Below, piece after piece: positions 1 to 8,647 of a stretch of 64,000 bases of DNA. The position numbers and the translations under genes are program-made. A model generated the notes under the pieces. The model did no database searches. It had not been told where the DNA came from and was given only the letters and a program-made list of their open reading frames with translations. The stretch is from SIG440 sp045631525 (GTDB lineage Bacteria; Bacillota; Clostridia; Monoglobales; Monoglobaceae): assembly GCA_045631525.1 (NCBI GenBank), contig JAZQUY010000005.1:1-64000 (forward strand). The letters are read 5' to 3'. Each line of letters begins with the position of its first letter. The stretch's first letter is position 1.

Positions 1-142
1 AATCATATCAATAAAAAATTAACCTGTCTTAAACGTATTGTTAAATTTTTGTTACAATCTATTTTATTTTACACTATTTCCGTGTAAAAATCAAGGGATT
101 TTTGTTGTTTTAAAGCATCTCTCTTTATTTAATTTCTTTAAG

Positions 143-171
143 TTGACTATTTGACAAAAAAATGGTATACT
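143..171 (+). promoter_or_regulatory. Sigma-A promoter of the Lrp-aminotransferase operon
   Basis: The -35 element is TTGACT (143-148) and the -10 element is TATACT (166-171), with a 17-base spacer. It lies about 60 bases upstream of the Lrp-type gene, which has a GGGAGG ribosome binding site. The preceding 140 bases are AT-rich and show no convincing gene or strong hairpin. Seen directly; activity is inferred. Confidence 0.6.
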
Positions 172-229
172 GTGACTTAATTATAAAATTCTGCATAAAT
201 TTTAATGCAAACTCCGGGAGGCAAAAATT

Positions 230-730
230 ATGAGCGAGATTAAAAACGCAAAAAAATTAGTTGACATTCTTCATGACAACTGCAAACTTTCTTTGGAACA
301 GATAGCCACAATGATGGATATGACCGTTGCCGAGGCCGGAGCCGCCATTGACCAGCTTGAAAAGGATGGCGTCATCCTTGGTTATGGAGCTATTGTGAAC
401 TGGAACAACGTTCCTGAACGAGACACTGTTTCAGCATACATAGAACTCAAAGTCACGCCTCAGCGTCACAACGGTTTCAACCGTCTGGCACAGCGTATTT
501 ATCAATATCCGCAGGTTAAATGCTTAAACCTTATGAGCGGAAGTTATGACTTTGGTATCACTGTTGAAGGTGAAAGCATCAAAGATATTTCTCTTTTCGT
601 TTCAGAACATCTTGCACCAATGGAAGGGGTTCTCAGCACAGCAACTCATTTTGTTCTTAAAATATACAAAGAAGGCGGCACCGTGTTTGTAACAGAAAGT
701 GAAGACGACAGGGAGGTTATGTCCTTATGA
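230..730 (+). CDS. Lrp/AsnC-family transcriptional regulator
   Basis: A 166-residue DNA-binding regulator. Residues about 8-55 form the winged helix-turn-helix (segment LSLEQIATMMDM then a recognition helix). Residues about 68-145 form the RAM effector-binding and oligomerisation domain, including the GSYDFGITVEG strand. Length is normal for the family. The stop overlaps the start of the aminotransferase gene by four bases (ATGA), so the two are translationally coupled. That arrangement suggests the regulator senses an amino acid and controls its partner enzyme, but the effector cannot be read from sequence. A GGGAGG ribosome binding site supports the start. Confidence 0.88.
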   Translation: MSEIKNAKKLVDILHDNCKLSLEQIATMMDMTVAEAGAAIDQLEKDGVILGYGAIVNWNNVPERDTVSAYIELKVTPQRHNGFNRLAQRIYQYPQVKCLNLMSGSYDFGITVEGESIKDISLFVSEHLAPMEGVLSTATHFVLKIYKEGGTVFVTESEDDREVMSL

Positions 731-1899
731 CCTTCAATCCCGAAATCCTTCTCAGCAATGCAGTGACAAACATTCCGCCGTCAGGGATAAGAAAATTCTT
801 TGACATCGCAGCAGAGATGGACAACGTTATTTCTCTTGGTGTGGGCGAGCCTGACTTCGTAACACCCTGGCACATCCGTGACGAGGGTGTATATTCTCTT
901 GAAAAGGGGCATACTCACTATACCTCAAACAAGGGACTTATGGAACTCAGAGAAGAAATATCAAAATACCTGAAAAGACGGTTCAATTTAAGCTATGATG
1001 CAGCTACCCAGTCAATAGTGACTGTCGGCGGCAGCGAAGCTATTGATATATTTTTGCGTGCGGTGATAAACCCTGGCGACGAAGTCCTTATTCCTGAGCC
1101 AAGCTTTGTATGCTACAAGCCAATCACACAGCTCTCAGGGGGCGTAGCTGTTCCCCTTCTTACAAAAGCAGAGGACAATTTCAAGCTTACGCCTGACGTC
1201 TTAAAGGCTGCTATAACACCAAAAACAAAGGTGTTGGTGTTGCCCTATCCAAACAACCCCACCGGTGCAATAATGACCCGCAGCGACCTTGAAAAAATAG
1301 CAGAGGTTCTTCGCGATACAAATATTCTGGTGTTAAGCGACGAAATCTACTCGGAACTCACTTACGGAATGAAGCATGTTTCGATAGCAGAGCTTGACGG
1401 TATGTATGAACGGACTGTTTTGGTAAGTGGTTTCTCAAAAGCATATGCTATGACAGGATGGCGTCTTGGTTATGCCTGCGGTCACCCGTCTCTTATCACC
1501 CAGATGACAAAAATACATCAGTATGCCATTATGTCAGCGCCAACAACTGCACAGTATGCAGCTATTGAAGCCCTCAGAAACGGTGATGACGATATCGAGG
1601 TTATGCGCGATGAATATGACAACCGCAGAAAAATCATTGTTAAAGGCTTCAACGATATGGGTCTTGACTGTTTCGAGCCACAAGGCGCTTTCTATGCCTT
1701 TCCATCAATAAAAAGCACAGGACTTTCGTCAAATGATTTCTGTGAAAAGCTTCTTTATGATATGAAAGTTGCAGTCATCCCAGGCACCGCCTTTGGTGAA
1801 TGTGGCGAGGGTCATATAAGATGCTCCTATGCATACTCCCTTGACAGCATCAACGAAGCATTAAACCGCATAGAAATCTTTATCAAAAAATTAAAATAA
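727..1899 (+). CDS. PLP-dependent class I/II aminotransferase
   Basis: A 390-residue fold-type I aminotransferase of the aspartate/aromatic group, cytoplasmic. Visible landmarks are the PNNPTGA cofactor-site motif near residue 175, the SDEIYSEL segment near 205, and SKAYAMTGWR with the PLP-binding lysine at residue 238. A C-terminal arginine in the HIRCSYAY segment should bind the substrate carboxylate. It overlaps the Lrp-type gene by four bases, and that pairing is common for this subfamily in clostridia. The amino donor and acceptor are not determinable here. A strong terminator follows. Confidence 0.9.
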   Translation: MTFNPEILLSNAVTNIPPSGIRKFFDIAAEMDNVISLGVGEPDFVTPWHIRDEGVYSLEKGHTHYTSNKGLMELREEISKYLKRRFNLSYDAATQSIVTVGGSEAIDIFLRAVINPGDEVLIPEPSFVCYKPITQLSGGVAVPLLTKAEDNFKLTPDVLKAAITPKTKVLVLPYPNNPTGAIMTRSDLEKIAEVLRDTNILVLSDEIYSELTYGMKHVSIAELDGMYERTVLVSGFSKAYAMTGWRLGYACGHPSLITQMTKIHQYAIMSAPTTAQYAAIEALRNGDDDIEVMRDEYDNRRKIIVKGFNDMGLDCFEPQGAFYAFPSIKSTGLSSNDFCEKLLYDMKVAVIPGTAFGECGEGHIRCSYAYSLDSINEALNRIEIFIKKLK

Positions 1900-1903
1900 A
1901 AAC

Positions 1904-1933
1904 AAACCGGGCGGGGAACCCCGCCCGGTTTTT
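1904..1933 (+). terminator. Rho-independent terminator after the aminotransferase gene
   Basis: A very GC-rich 13-base-pair stem (AAACCGGGCGGGG at 1904-1916 with its complement at 1919-1931) runs into a T tract. It sits between the aminotransferase stop and the tatD ribosome binding site, so tatD is probably transcribed from read-through or from a promoter not recognised here. Confidence 0.85.
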
Positions 1934-1956
1934 CAATCAAAAGAAAGGCAAAAAAT

Positions 1957-2727
1957 ATGAACTTTTTATATGATACACACGCACACCTTGATGACAGTAT
2001 GTTCGACAGTGACCGCAGCGAAGTAATCCAAAAAATCAAAAATGCAAATGTTGGACTTCTCAACAATATTGCATCTGATATTGAGTCTTCAAAAACCTCC
2101 ATTGCTCTTGCAGAAAAATATGATTTTGTCTATGCCTCGGTTGGTGTTCACCCAAGCTGCACTCACTCTATGCAAAATTCTGACATAGATACTTTAAGAG
2201 TGCTCTCTCGTCATCCGAAGGTGGTTGCCATCGGCGAAATTGGTCTTGATTATCATTATGACGACACCCATCCAGATGTTCAAAAAAAATGGTTTCGAGT
2301 TCAGCTTGATCTGGCAAAAGAACTTGATATGCCCGTGATTATCCACGACCGTGAATCAAAGGGGGAATGCATAGAAATCTTGCGTGAAAAAAACATCAAA
2401 AAATGTGTGTTCCACTGTTTTTCGGGTAGCGCCGAAACCGCAAAAGAGCTTATAAAAATGGGATTTTATATTTCTTTTACCGGTGTTGTAACTTTCAAAA
2501 ACGCCCGCCGTGCAGTTGAGGCGGTGAAAGAAATCCCTCTTGACCGCATTTTCATCGAAACCGACTGTCCTTATATGGCGCCCGAACCTTTCCGTGGTTC
2601 ACGAAACGACAGCAGTCTGGTGTTTCGTGTTGCTGAAAAAATCGCGGAAATCAAAGGACTTCAAACGGACGAGGTTATCCGCGCAACAAGAGAAAACGCT
2701 GTCAAATTTTTTGGCATCACAATTTAA
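1957..2727 (+). CDS. tatD: TatD-family metal-dependent DNase
   Basis: A 256-residue TIM-barrel hydrolase of the TatD/YcfH family. The N-terminal metal motif DTHAHLDD (residues 6-13), the GEIGLDYH motif, the IIHDRES strand, the FHCFSG motif and the ETDCPYMAP metal and substrate loop are all present, so every metal ligand appears intact. Family members are 3'-5' exonucleases or D-aminoacyl-tRNA deacylase-like proteins; the exact substrate here is not known. An AGAAAGG ribosome binding site precedes the start. Terminators flank the gene on both sides. Confidence 0.9.
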   Translation: MNFLYDTHAHLDDSMFDSDRSEVIQKIKNANVGLLNNIASDIESSKTSIALAEKYDFVYASVGVHPSCTHSMQNSDIDTLRVLSRHPKVVAIGEIGLDYHYDDTHPDVQKKWFRVQLDLAKELDMPVIIHDRESKGECIEILREKNIKKCVFHCFSGSAETAKELIKMGFYISFTGVVTFKNARRAVEAVKEIPLDRIFIETDCPYMAPEPFRGSRNDSSLVFRVAEKIAEIKGLQTDEVIRATRENAVKFFGITI

Positions 2728-2730
2728 CAA

Positions 2731-2762
2731 AAAATCCGCATGGGACTTCCCTCGCGGATTTT
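2731..2762. terminator. Bidirectional terminator between tatD and bioY
   Basis: Nine-base complementary arms AAAATCCGC (2731-2739) and GCGGATTTT (2754-2762) with an A tract on one side and a T tract on the other. It separates two convergent genes and overlaps the bioY stop codon. Confidence 0.75.
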
Positions 2763-3291
2763 ATATTGTCTTTCTAAGCTTTTGTGCAACAAGCTGTGCA
2801 AGAACTATCTTTGCCATGTCAGGTATGATAAATGGTAATACAAACTTCCCCAACGCAATCCCAAGGGTAAAAGCACCACCACCCCCAAGATATATTGTGT
2901 ATGCCCAAAGCGTGCCAAACACATAGCATATACCAAGTCCCAAAGCCATTCCCAAAAGTTGTTTTTTCTTATTTTCAGGATTATTCTCGTAAATTCTTCC
3001 ACACAAATATACGGCTGGCAAAAACGCCATTATGTATCCGCCGCTTTCTCCCATTATCGTGCCAAGTCCGCCTCTGCCCCCGGCAAAGACCGGCAGACCA
3101 ACAGCACCCAACAGAATATATATAAGCACCGCAAGGGTGCCTTTTTTTGCGCCAAAAAGTGCCGCCACAAGAAACACCCCAAATGCCTGTAAAGTATACG
3201 GAACAGTTCCCGGAAGACAAATCCACGAGCACACAGTGATAATAGCGGCAGATATTGCCACACGGTTAATTTCTCTTATTTTCATCTTCAT
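2761..3291 (-). CDS. bioY: BioY-family biotin transporter substrate-binding (S) component
   Basis: An integral membrane protein of about 176 residues with roughly six hydrophobic segments, typical of BioY. The family signature is visible in the GTVPYTLQAFGVFLVA region and in the glycine-rich segment GGRGGLGTIMGESGGY that lines the biotin pocket. It imports biotin either alone or with a shared ECF energising module, which is not in the window. The chosen ATG at 3291 has an AGGAAG motif 12 bases upstream; longer starts would lie deep in the preceding gene. It overlaps the upstream membrane-protein gene by 26 bases, so the two are co-transcribed. No BirA operator was recognised. Confidence 0.88.
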   Translation of the reverse strand: MKMKIREINRVAISAAIITVCSWICLPGTVPYTLQAFGVFLVAALFGAKKGTLAVLIYILLGAVGLPVFAGGRGGLGTIMGESGGYIMAFLPAVYLCGRIYENNPENKKKQLLGMALGLGICYVFGTLWAYTIYLGGGGAFTLGIALGKFVLPFIIPDMAKIVLAQLVAQKLRKTI

Positions 3292-4096
3292 AGCTTTTTT
3301 CTTCTTCCTGTGTAATAACAGTTGGAATAAAATGCTTGGCAATTTTGCTTTTGCCGCGACTTTTAACATAAATAAAACCTATCACGCTGAAAACCGCAGC
3401 ACCCACAAAATTCACCAACAAATCTTTCATTGTGTCAAAAAGACCAATATCAAGATATCCGTCTATCCCAAAATCCATGCCGTTTACCGACACAGCTTTT
3501 ATATTTTCTATCACCTTTGGTTCCTTTGTACTTTCACCAAGAGCAGTAGATACTATCGTACTCACAACCGCGTCCTTTTGCATATCGGTTTTCACAATAA
3601 CATCACAGAAAAATTCAAAAAATTCCCAAAGCACACCGATTGTCATAGAAAAGCAAAAGGCAACAACAGCCAAAAACACAGGGGACAGCTTGAATTTTAT
3701 TTTATCGTTTCTGTTCAGTATGTCACTGAGTCCAAAACCGATTGCCGCACACAAAAATCCATTCACCGTATGAAGAACAGTGTCCCAGAACGGCACCTTT
3801 GTATAATAGCTGCCCATTTCGCCCAAAATTACAGAGGCAAAAATAAACAGCAAAATTACAATTTCGAGGATATTGGGAAGGTCAATCCCGAAATTCTTTT
3901 CAAAAAACGCGGGAAGCAAAAACAAAACAAGGGCAAGTGCACAAAAGAAAAGGTTTTCATAGTTACCTCTCAGGCAGGATATAACCATAGACAAAATCAC
4001 AAACCCGCGCAAAAGCAGATAAACAACAAAAGGTCCCTTATTTTCTTTTATATGTTCTTTGTATTGTTTTGAATTCGCCCATTTTGGAACTGACAT
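3266..4096 (-). CDS. Multi-pass membrane protein of unknown function
   Basis: About 276 residues with several strongly hydrophobic helices: near residues 25-45, 50-65, 75-95, 105-125, 140-165 and 230-250. The C-terminal tail is charged (EEEKSYEDENKRN). It resembles uncharacterised membrane-spanning proteins of Firmicutes, but I do not recognise a catalytic motif. The start at 4096 is preferred over one five codons upstream because GGGAGGG stands seven bases before it. It overlaps bioY. Function is unknown; a role in biotin uptake is only suggested by the overlap. Confidence 0.7.
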   Translation of the reverse strand: MSVPKWANSKQYKEHIKENKGPFVVYLLLRGFVILSMVISCLRGNYENLFFCALALVLFLLPAFFEKNFGIDLPNILEIVILLFIFASVILGEMGSYYTKVPFWDTVLHTVNGFLCAAIGFGLSDILNRNDKIKFKLSPVFLAVVAFCFSMTIGVLWEFFEFFCDVIVKTDMQKDAVVSTIVSTALGESTKEPKVIENIKAVSVNGMDFGIDGYLDIGLFDTMKDLLVNFVGAAVFSVIGFIYVKSRGKSKIAKHFIPTVITQEEEKSYEDENKRN

Positions 4097-4124
4097 AACT
4101 TTCCCTCCCACTTATTTAAAACAT

Positions 4125-4153
4125 ATGGTAGCACACTTTTGAAAATTTTTCAA
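4125..4153 (-). promoter_or_regulatory. Candidate promoter of the membrane protein-bioY operon
   Basis: On the minus strand TTGAAA (4153-4148) and TACCAT (4130-4125) are separated by 17 bases, just upstream of the strong ribosome binding site at about 4108. The -10 element is a moderate match. Inference from sequence only. Confidence 0.4.
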
Positions 4154-4202
4154 GGGTACTTTTGTTATTGTTCCAAAATGCCGCTATAAAATTCTCTGCT
4201 TT

Positions 4203-6557
4203 TTAACTTACCTCCCGAAGTCTCACCGAAAGAACTGTCATATCATCTGTTATTTTCCCATTTTGATTTTCTATTGCTTTTGACAGAATCTTGTCGGCAA
4301 GATTCTTTTCTTCGCCGTTTCTCCTTGCCTCCTCCAAAAATTCACTGACCCACATGCTGCCTTCGTTCCTTGTTTCAACTCCGTCAGTCACCATAACAAT
4401 CACATCGCCGTCAGCCATGGTTTTAAAGGTTCTTTCCGCCTCCATTTCAGCAATAACCCCAACAGGAAGCGACGCCGCTTTCACCGTATTCACGCCGCCC
4501 TTTTGCATTATAAAGCTGGGCTCTGCCCCTGTCTTTATGAACTCCGCTTCCCCTGTATAAAGGTCGATTATACAGATATCAATGGTCACAAAGGCTTCTT
4601 CGTCAGATTTAAGCAGCATAACGGAGTTTATGAACTTAACAGCCGTCTGTGTATCAAACCCTGCCCGCAAAAAGCTGTCCAAAAGCTCAAGCATAGCCTG
4701 ACTTTCACGGGCAGCACGGCTGCCTGTTCCCATTCCGTCGCTCAAGGCAATCACATATTTTCCGCCGCTTATATGGGAAAATCTGTAATTATCTCCATTT
4801 TCTTCGGATGCGGATTTGAGTGCAAAATCCGTCTCCACTTTATATCTTTCAGCCTCGCACACCGAAAGCTTCATATATCTTTCGTCCTCAGAAAACTTTT
4901 CTTCCACCAAGATATCACCCCGAAAAATATTTTTCATTACCCTTTTTGTTTCATCAATCTCGTCACCTTGCAAGCGGTCACGCTTTATGGTAAGCTCCAC
5001 CTTATACCTTCCCTGCTGCTCCCTGAAAGCTTCTATTTTCTTCACCTTTATCCCGTTTTCAGTGAGCTTTTGCTTTATCTCACGCTCCGAAATATCATCA
5101 AACCGTATATCACTTTCAATTTCATCCGAAAGGCTGCCGATTATGTCGGACACCCCAAAAAGCTGTTCACCCACGATTTTTCTGCTTTCTTTCAGCTTAT
5201 TTTGCCACACACGTTTCACCTGATGAATATTCAGCTGATGATTTAGCTCCTCCACAAGCCGCGGCAGGTCTATGCATCGGGTTTTGAAAAGTGGCTCGGC
5301 ATCCGACGGATTGAGGATGCCCTTTTCGTCCATTGTCTCCATAAGCCGAAAAAGTGACCGATAAGTAAAGTCAAAATCCTTACCCCAGCAAATCCCGCTT
5401 TTTCTGCATTTTTTGCAAACCTTGTCTGCCGCAGTATCAAAAAAAGTTGCAACGTCCTCGGTGTTTTCCTCGTTTGATTTGTCCGAAAGTCTTTCCAGAG
5501 TCTTTGCCATTGCTTCAAAAGACGTAGCAACGGAGTGAAGCCTTGCCCTCAGAGTTTCTTTTATCTTTCTTATTCCTGCCCTTTCTTCTGCATCAAGACA
5601 GACAGCTTCTTCCACAAGTGCAAGGGTTTTGGGCTTTACAAAGGAAAAAGCAACAGCCGCCGCCATAATTTCATAAAGGGTGAGCATCGACTCCATTGCT
5701 CCGTCCGTATAAACCACCAAAACAGCATTGGCAAGGATAACCCCGGCAATAGTTCCGCCCTTTCCAAATCGTGAAAACAGCCCCGCTAAAAATCCACAAA
5801 AGCAAAACGCCCCAAGTATTGGCAAAAAATAATCACTGCCTATTCCGCAAATAGTTCCAAGCACAACCCCTGCGCCTGTTGAATACCCCATTCCGCAGCT
5901 TGCGGAAATAACCAGCAAAATTCCTGCCGCAACAGAATTCATCACCGAAAAATTTGTGCCGATATAAATCTCCTTGAGGCTCATCACCGCTATCCCAATC
6001 ACAATGCCAATGCTGAGTTTTTCTTCGGTGCCGATTTTTTCCAAAGAAAACTCCCTGCTTCTCACAAAGCCCAAGCTCTTTTCAAAAGCCAACGCCCCAA
6101 GAACGGTAATGAGCGCCTCAAAGAGAAGTCCAAAAAATCCCGGAAAGCTGAAACCTTCCCAAAAAATTGTAACAAGCCCCGAAAGGATGATTGCACACCC
6201 GCCTGCTATTGCGGCTGTCAAAGGCTTCAGTGCCACACCATTTTCAAGCACAAACAAAACCGCCATATAAATAATCCCCGCGCCCGCATATTTGACGAAG
6301 CTTAATCGATCACATACCGCTGCACTTCCAAGGCTCACCGCGATTAAAGACACCACCGTTTTAAGTGACAGCTTTCGTTCCTGAGCAAGAAACGAAATCC
6401 CGAAAGGCGACATCTCACCATATGGCACCGCCATAGCAAGAAAAAATCCCAAAACTCTCAAAAGCCAATCCGTTTTCGAAAAAATTCTTTTATTTTTCGG
6501 TCTTGTTATTTTCTCATTTTTCGGTACATTATACCTTGAAATTTCCAATTCCGCCAT
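4203..6557 (-). CDS. spoIIE: Stage II sporulation protein E, PP2C-type phosphatase
   Basis: A 784-residue membrane phosphatase. It dephosphorylates the anti-anti-sigma factor SpoIIAA in the forespore and so switches on sigma-F; it also acts at the asymmetric division septum. Residues about 30-310 hold around ten hydrophobic helices, residues about 320-560 form the cytoplasmic central region, and the PP2C domain follows to the end. Metal-binding motifs are intact: LSDGMGTGSRA, VTDGVETR and the terminal DDMTVL. Four cysteines (CKKCRKSGICW) near residue 385 recall the clostridial form. The gene has a typical AGGAGG-type ribosome binding site and a Spo0A-like promoter (6602-6636). It is good evidence that the host sporulates. 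Confidence 0.95.
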   Translation of the reverse strand: MAELEISRYNVPKNEKITRPKNKRIFSKTDWLLRVLGFFLAMAVPYGEMSPFGISFLAQERKLSLKTVVSLIAVSLGSAAVCDRLSFVKYAGAGIIYMAVLFVLENGVALKPLTAAIAGGCAIILSGLVTIFWEGFSFPGFFGLLFEALITVLGALAFEKSLGFVRSREFSLEKIGTEEKLSIGIVIGIAVMSLKEIYIGTNFSVMNSVAAGILLVISASCGMGYSTGAGVVLGTICGIGSDYFLPILGAFCFCGFLAGLFSRFGKGGTIAGVILANAVLVVYTDGAMESMLTLYEIMAAAVAFSFVKPKTLALVEEAVCLDAEERAGIRKIKETLRARLHSVATSFEAMAKTLERLSDKSNEENTEDVATFFDTAADKVCKKCRKSGICWGKDFDFTYRSLFRLMETMDEKGILNPSDAEPLFKTRCIDLPRLVEELNHQLNIHQVKRVWQNKLKESRKIVGEQLFGVSDIIGSLSDEIESDIRFDDISEREIKQKLTENGIKVKKIEAFREQQGRYKVELTIKRDRLQGDEIDETKRVMKNIFRGDILVEEKFSEDERYMKLSVCEAERYKVETDFALKSASEENGDNYRFSHISGGKYVIALSDGMGTGSRAARESQAMLELLDSFLRAGFDTQTAVKFINSVMLLKSDEEAFVTIDICIIDLYTGEAEFIKTGAEPSFIMQKGGVNTVKAASLPVGVIAEMEAERTFKTMADGDVIVMVTDGVETRNEGSMWVSEFLEEARRNGEEKNLADKILSKAIENQNGKITDDMTVLSVRLREVS

Positions 6558-6601
6558 TTTTCTTCCTCCTTTGTAACTCCCTTGTGCCTCTGTTTTCCCT
6601 C

Positions 6602-6636
6602 ATTATACAAAGCCCACCCTGAGATAATTGTCGAAA
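6602..6636 (-). promoter_or_regulatory. spoIIE promoter with overlapping Spo0A box
   Basis: On the minus strand a perfect -10 TATAAT (6607-6602) is preceded by a -35-like TCGACA (6634-6629) at an unusual 21-base spacing. The plus strand at 6628-6636 reads TTGTCGAAA and contains the Spo0A box core TGTCGAA over the -35 region. Known Spo0A-activated promoters of this class (Bacillus subtilis spoIIE and spoIIG) use the same extended spacing. Binding here is inferred. Confidence 0.72.
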
Positions 6637-6680
6637 CGCCATAGAAATGGAAATTTTTGTAAATTTATTTTAAGGCAAAG

Positions 6681-6707
6681 AAAAACCCCAAAGCCTTTGC
6701 CTTGGGG
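6681..6707 (-). terminator. Rho-independent terminator of the enolase gene
   Basis: A hairpin at 6686-6707 with arms CCCCAAGGC and GCTTTGGGG is followed on the minus strand by TTTTT, ten bases beyond the enolase stop codon. Confidence 0.85.
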
Positions 6708-6717
6708 AGCTAACTTT

Positions 6718-8031
6718 TTATTTCAGGTTGAAATATGCATCCTTTCCGAGATAGATTGCACTTTCGCCAAGCTCTTCTTCTATCCGGAGGAGTCTGTTAT
6801 ATTTTGCCGTTCTGTCGGTACGTGAGGGGGCGCCTGTTTTTATCTGTCCCGAATTCATCGCAACCGCAATGTCAGCGATGGTGGTGTCCTCGGTTTCGCC
6901 GCTTCTGTGTGAGGTGACCGCCGTATACCCCGCCCGATTTGCAAGTTCGATTGCTTCGATGGTTTCGGTGAGCGTGCCTATCTGGTTCACCTTTATGAGA
7001 ATTGAGTTCGCAACAGAAAGGCTGATACCTTTTTTGAGACGCTCGCTATTTGTAACAAAAAGGTCATCACCCACAAGCTGCACCTTGTCGCTAAGTCTTC
7101 GAGTGAGCATATCCCAGCCTTCCCAGTCTTCCTCTGCCATACCATCTTCAATGGAAATTATGGGATATTTCACCGACCAGTCAGCCCACATCTCCACCAT
7201 TTCTTCACGGGAAAGAAGTCTGTCCGTCTTCCACAGATAATACTTTCCGTCCTCATTCCTCTTTTTTGCCTCCTCATACATTTCGGTGGATGCAGGGTCA
7301 AGAGCAATCATAAAATCGTCATAAGTCTTAAATCCCGCACGTTCAACAGCCTCCACAATTATCTTCACCGCTTCTTCGTCATTTTCAAGATTGGGGGCAA
7401 AACCGCCCTCATCACCGACAGCTGTGGAATAACCTTTCTCTTTCAGAATTTTTTTCAAGGTATGAAAGACCTCTGCGCACCACCGAAGAGCCTCACGGAA
7501 TGACTTTGCTCCAACGGGCATAATCATAAATTCCTGACAGCTGATGGAATTGTCCGCGTGCTTTCCGCCGTTTATTATATTCATCATTGGTACAGGAAGT
7601 ACCCTTGCATTTACTCCGCCTATATAACTGTAAAGACTTTGTCCAAGTGCCGACGCCGCGGATTTTGCACAGGCAAGTGACACCGCAAGGCAGGCATTTG
7701 CCCCAAGCCGTGATTTGTTTTTTGTCCCGTCAAGAGCAATCAAAGTTTTGTCAATGTGAATCTGGTCAAGAACATTGCACCCAAGCAGTGCATCCGAGAT
7801 TTCCTCATTCACGTTTTTGACAGCTTTAAGGACTCCCTGACCCATATACCTTTCGCTGTCACCGTCACGAAGCTCGTACGCCTCAAAGGCTCCCGTGGAT
7901 GCGCCCGAGGGAACAGCGGCACGTCCCACAAATCCGCCCTCGGTATAGACCTCCGCTTCAAGAGTGGGGTTTCCTCTTGAATCAAGTATCTCTCTGGCAC
8001 AAATTCCCTCAATAGAAATATAATCCTTCAT
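6718..8031 (-). CDS. eno: Enolase (phosphopyruvate hydratase)
   Basis: A 437-residue glycolytic enzyme that converts 2-phosphoglycerate to phosphoenolpyruvate in the cytoplasm. The N-terminal capping domain has AREILDSRGNPT and the flexible loop SGASTGAFEA. The barrel carries the ALDPASTE, SIEDGMAEEDW and VGDDLFVTN metal-binding strands, the LIKVNQIG lysine strand and the TSHRSGETED motif. All catalytic residues appear present and length is normal. AGGAGG stands nine bases before the ATG. It is transcribed toward spoIIE but is separated from it by a terminator and the sporulation promoter. Confidence 0.97.
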   Translation of the reverse strand: MKDYISIEGICAREILDSRGNPTLEAEVYTEGGFVGRAAVPSGASTGAFEAYELRDGDSERYMGQGVLKAVKNVNEEISDALLGCNVLDQIHIDKTLIALDGTKNKSRLGANACLAVSLACAKSAASALGQSLYSYIGGVNARVLPVPMMNIINGGKHADNSISCQEFMIMPVGAKSFREALRWCAEVFHTLKKILKEKGYSTAVGDEGGFAPNLENDEEAVKIIVEAVERAGFKTYDDFMIALDPASTEMYEEAKKRNEDGKYYLWKTDRLLSREEMVEMWADWSVKYPIISIEDGMAEEDWEGWDMLTRRLSDKVQLVGDDLFVTNSERLKKGISLSVANSILIKVNQIGTLTETIEAIELANRAGYTAVTSHRSGETEDTTIADIAVAMNSGQIKTGAPSRTDRTAKYNRLLRIEEELGESAIYLGKDAYFNLK

Positions 8032-8149
8032 AAAAAAATTCCTCCTGAAAAAAGTTGTTTTTCACAGTATGTCCGAAAGTTCAAAAAAATATATATTTTT
8101 TCAGATTTTGGGCAAAATACCGTTAACAAACACAGAAAGGAAGAAAAAT

Positions 8150-8584
8150 ATGATAAATCACGACACAATAGAACTTTTGAAGCAATGTAATGCAGGACTC
8201 AAAATGGGCGTATGCTCAATAGATGAGGTCTTAGACAAGGTTTCGGACGAAAAATTCAAGCAAATCCTCATCGAATCAAAGGAAGAGCATCAGGCTCTCG
8301 GCAGTGAAACCCACAAATATCTTGACAAATGCGGTGAAGAGGGGAAAGAACCAAACATCGTGGCAAAGGGTATGTCCTGGATGAAAATAAATATGGTTAT
8401 CGCCATGGAAGACTCGGACAAAAAGATTGCAAGCGTTATAACCGATGGCTGTGATATGGGCATAAAGTCCCTGAGCCGATACCTCAACCAGTATGAATCA
8501 GCATCGGAAGAAGCACAGGACTTGGCAAAAAGAATTATAAATCTTGAAGAAAGACTCAGACAGCACGTTCAGGACTATCTGTAA
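8150..8584 (+). CDS. Small all-helical ferritin-like protein, function unknown
   Basis: A predicted 144-residue soluble protein, almost entirely helical, with no signal peptide or membrane helix. Two acidic/histidine motifs, KEEHQ near residue 46 and LEERLRQH near the C terminus, resemble the helix motifs of ferritin-like four-helix bundles, but I cannot confirm metal binding. The ATG at 8150 is chosen because AGGAAG precedes it; a longer frame from 8069 has no ribosome binding site. It stands alone between divergent eno and the RNA locus at 8648. No specific family was recognised with certainty. Confidence 0.75.
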   Translation: MINHDTIELLKQCNAGLKMGVCSIDEVLDKVSDEKFKQILIESKEEHQALGSETHKYLDKCGEEGKEPNIVAKGMSWMKINMVIAMEDSDKKIASVITDGCDMGIKSLSRYLNQYESASEEAQDLAKRIINLEERLRQHVQDYL

Positions 8585-8612
8585 AAATTTACAAATTTTT
8601 ACATTTTTCATA

Positions 8613-8641
8613 TTGACTTTTTTGCAAAGATGTGATATATT
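8613..8641 (+). promoter_or_regulatory. Strong extended -10 promoter driving a non-coding transcript
   Basis: TTGACT (8613-8618), a 17-base spacer and TATATT (8636-8641), preceded by TGA as an extended -10 element. No open reading frame of note follows before the terminator at 8783-8811, so the product is expected to be an RNA starting near 8648. Confidence 0.7.
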
Positions 8642-8647
8642 AAACAA

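Noticed and set aside
3032..4072. A 346-codon open frame on the plus strand
   Set aside because: It is fully antisense to bioY and the membrane-protein gene, both with good ribosome binding sites and hydrophobic periodicity. The frame has a low-complexity, basic translation and no ribosome binding site.
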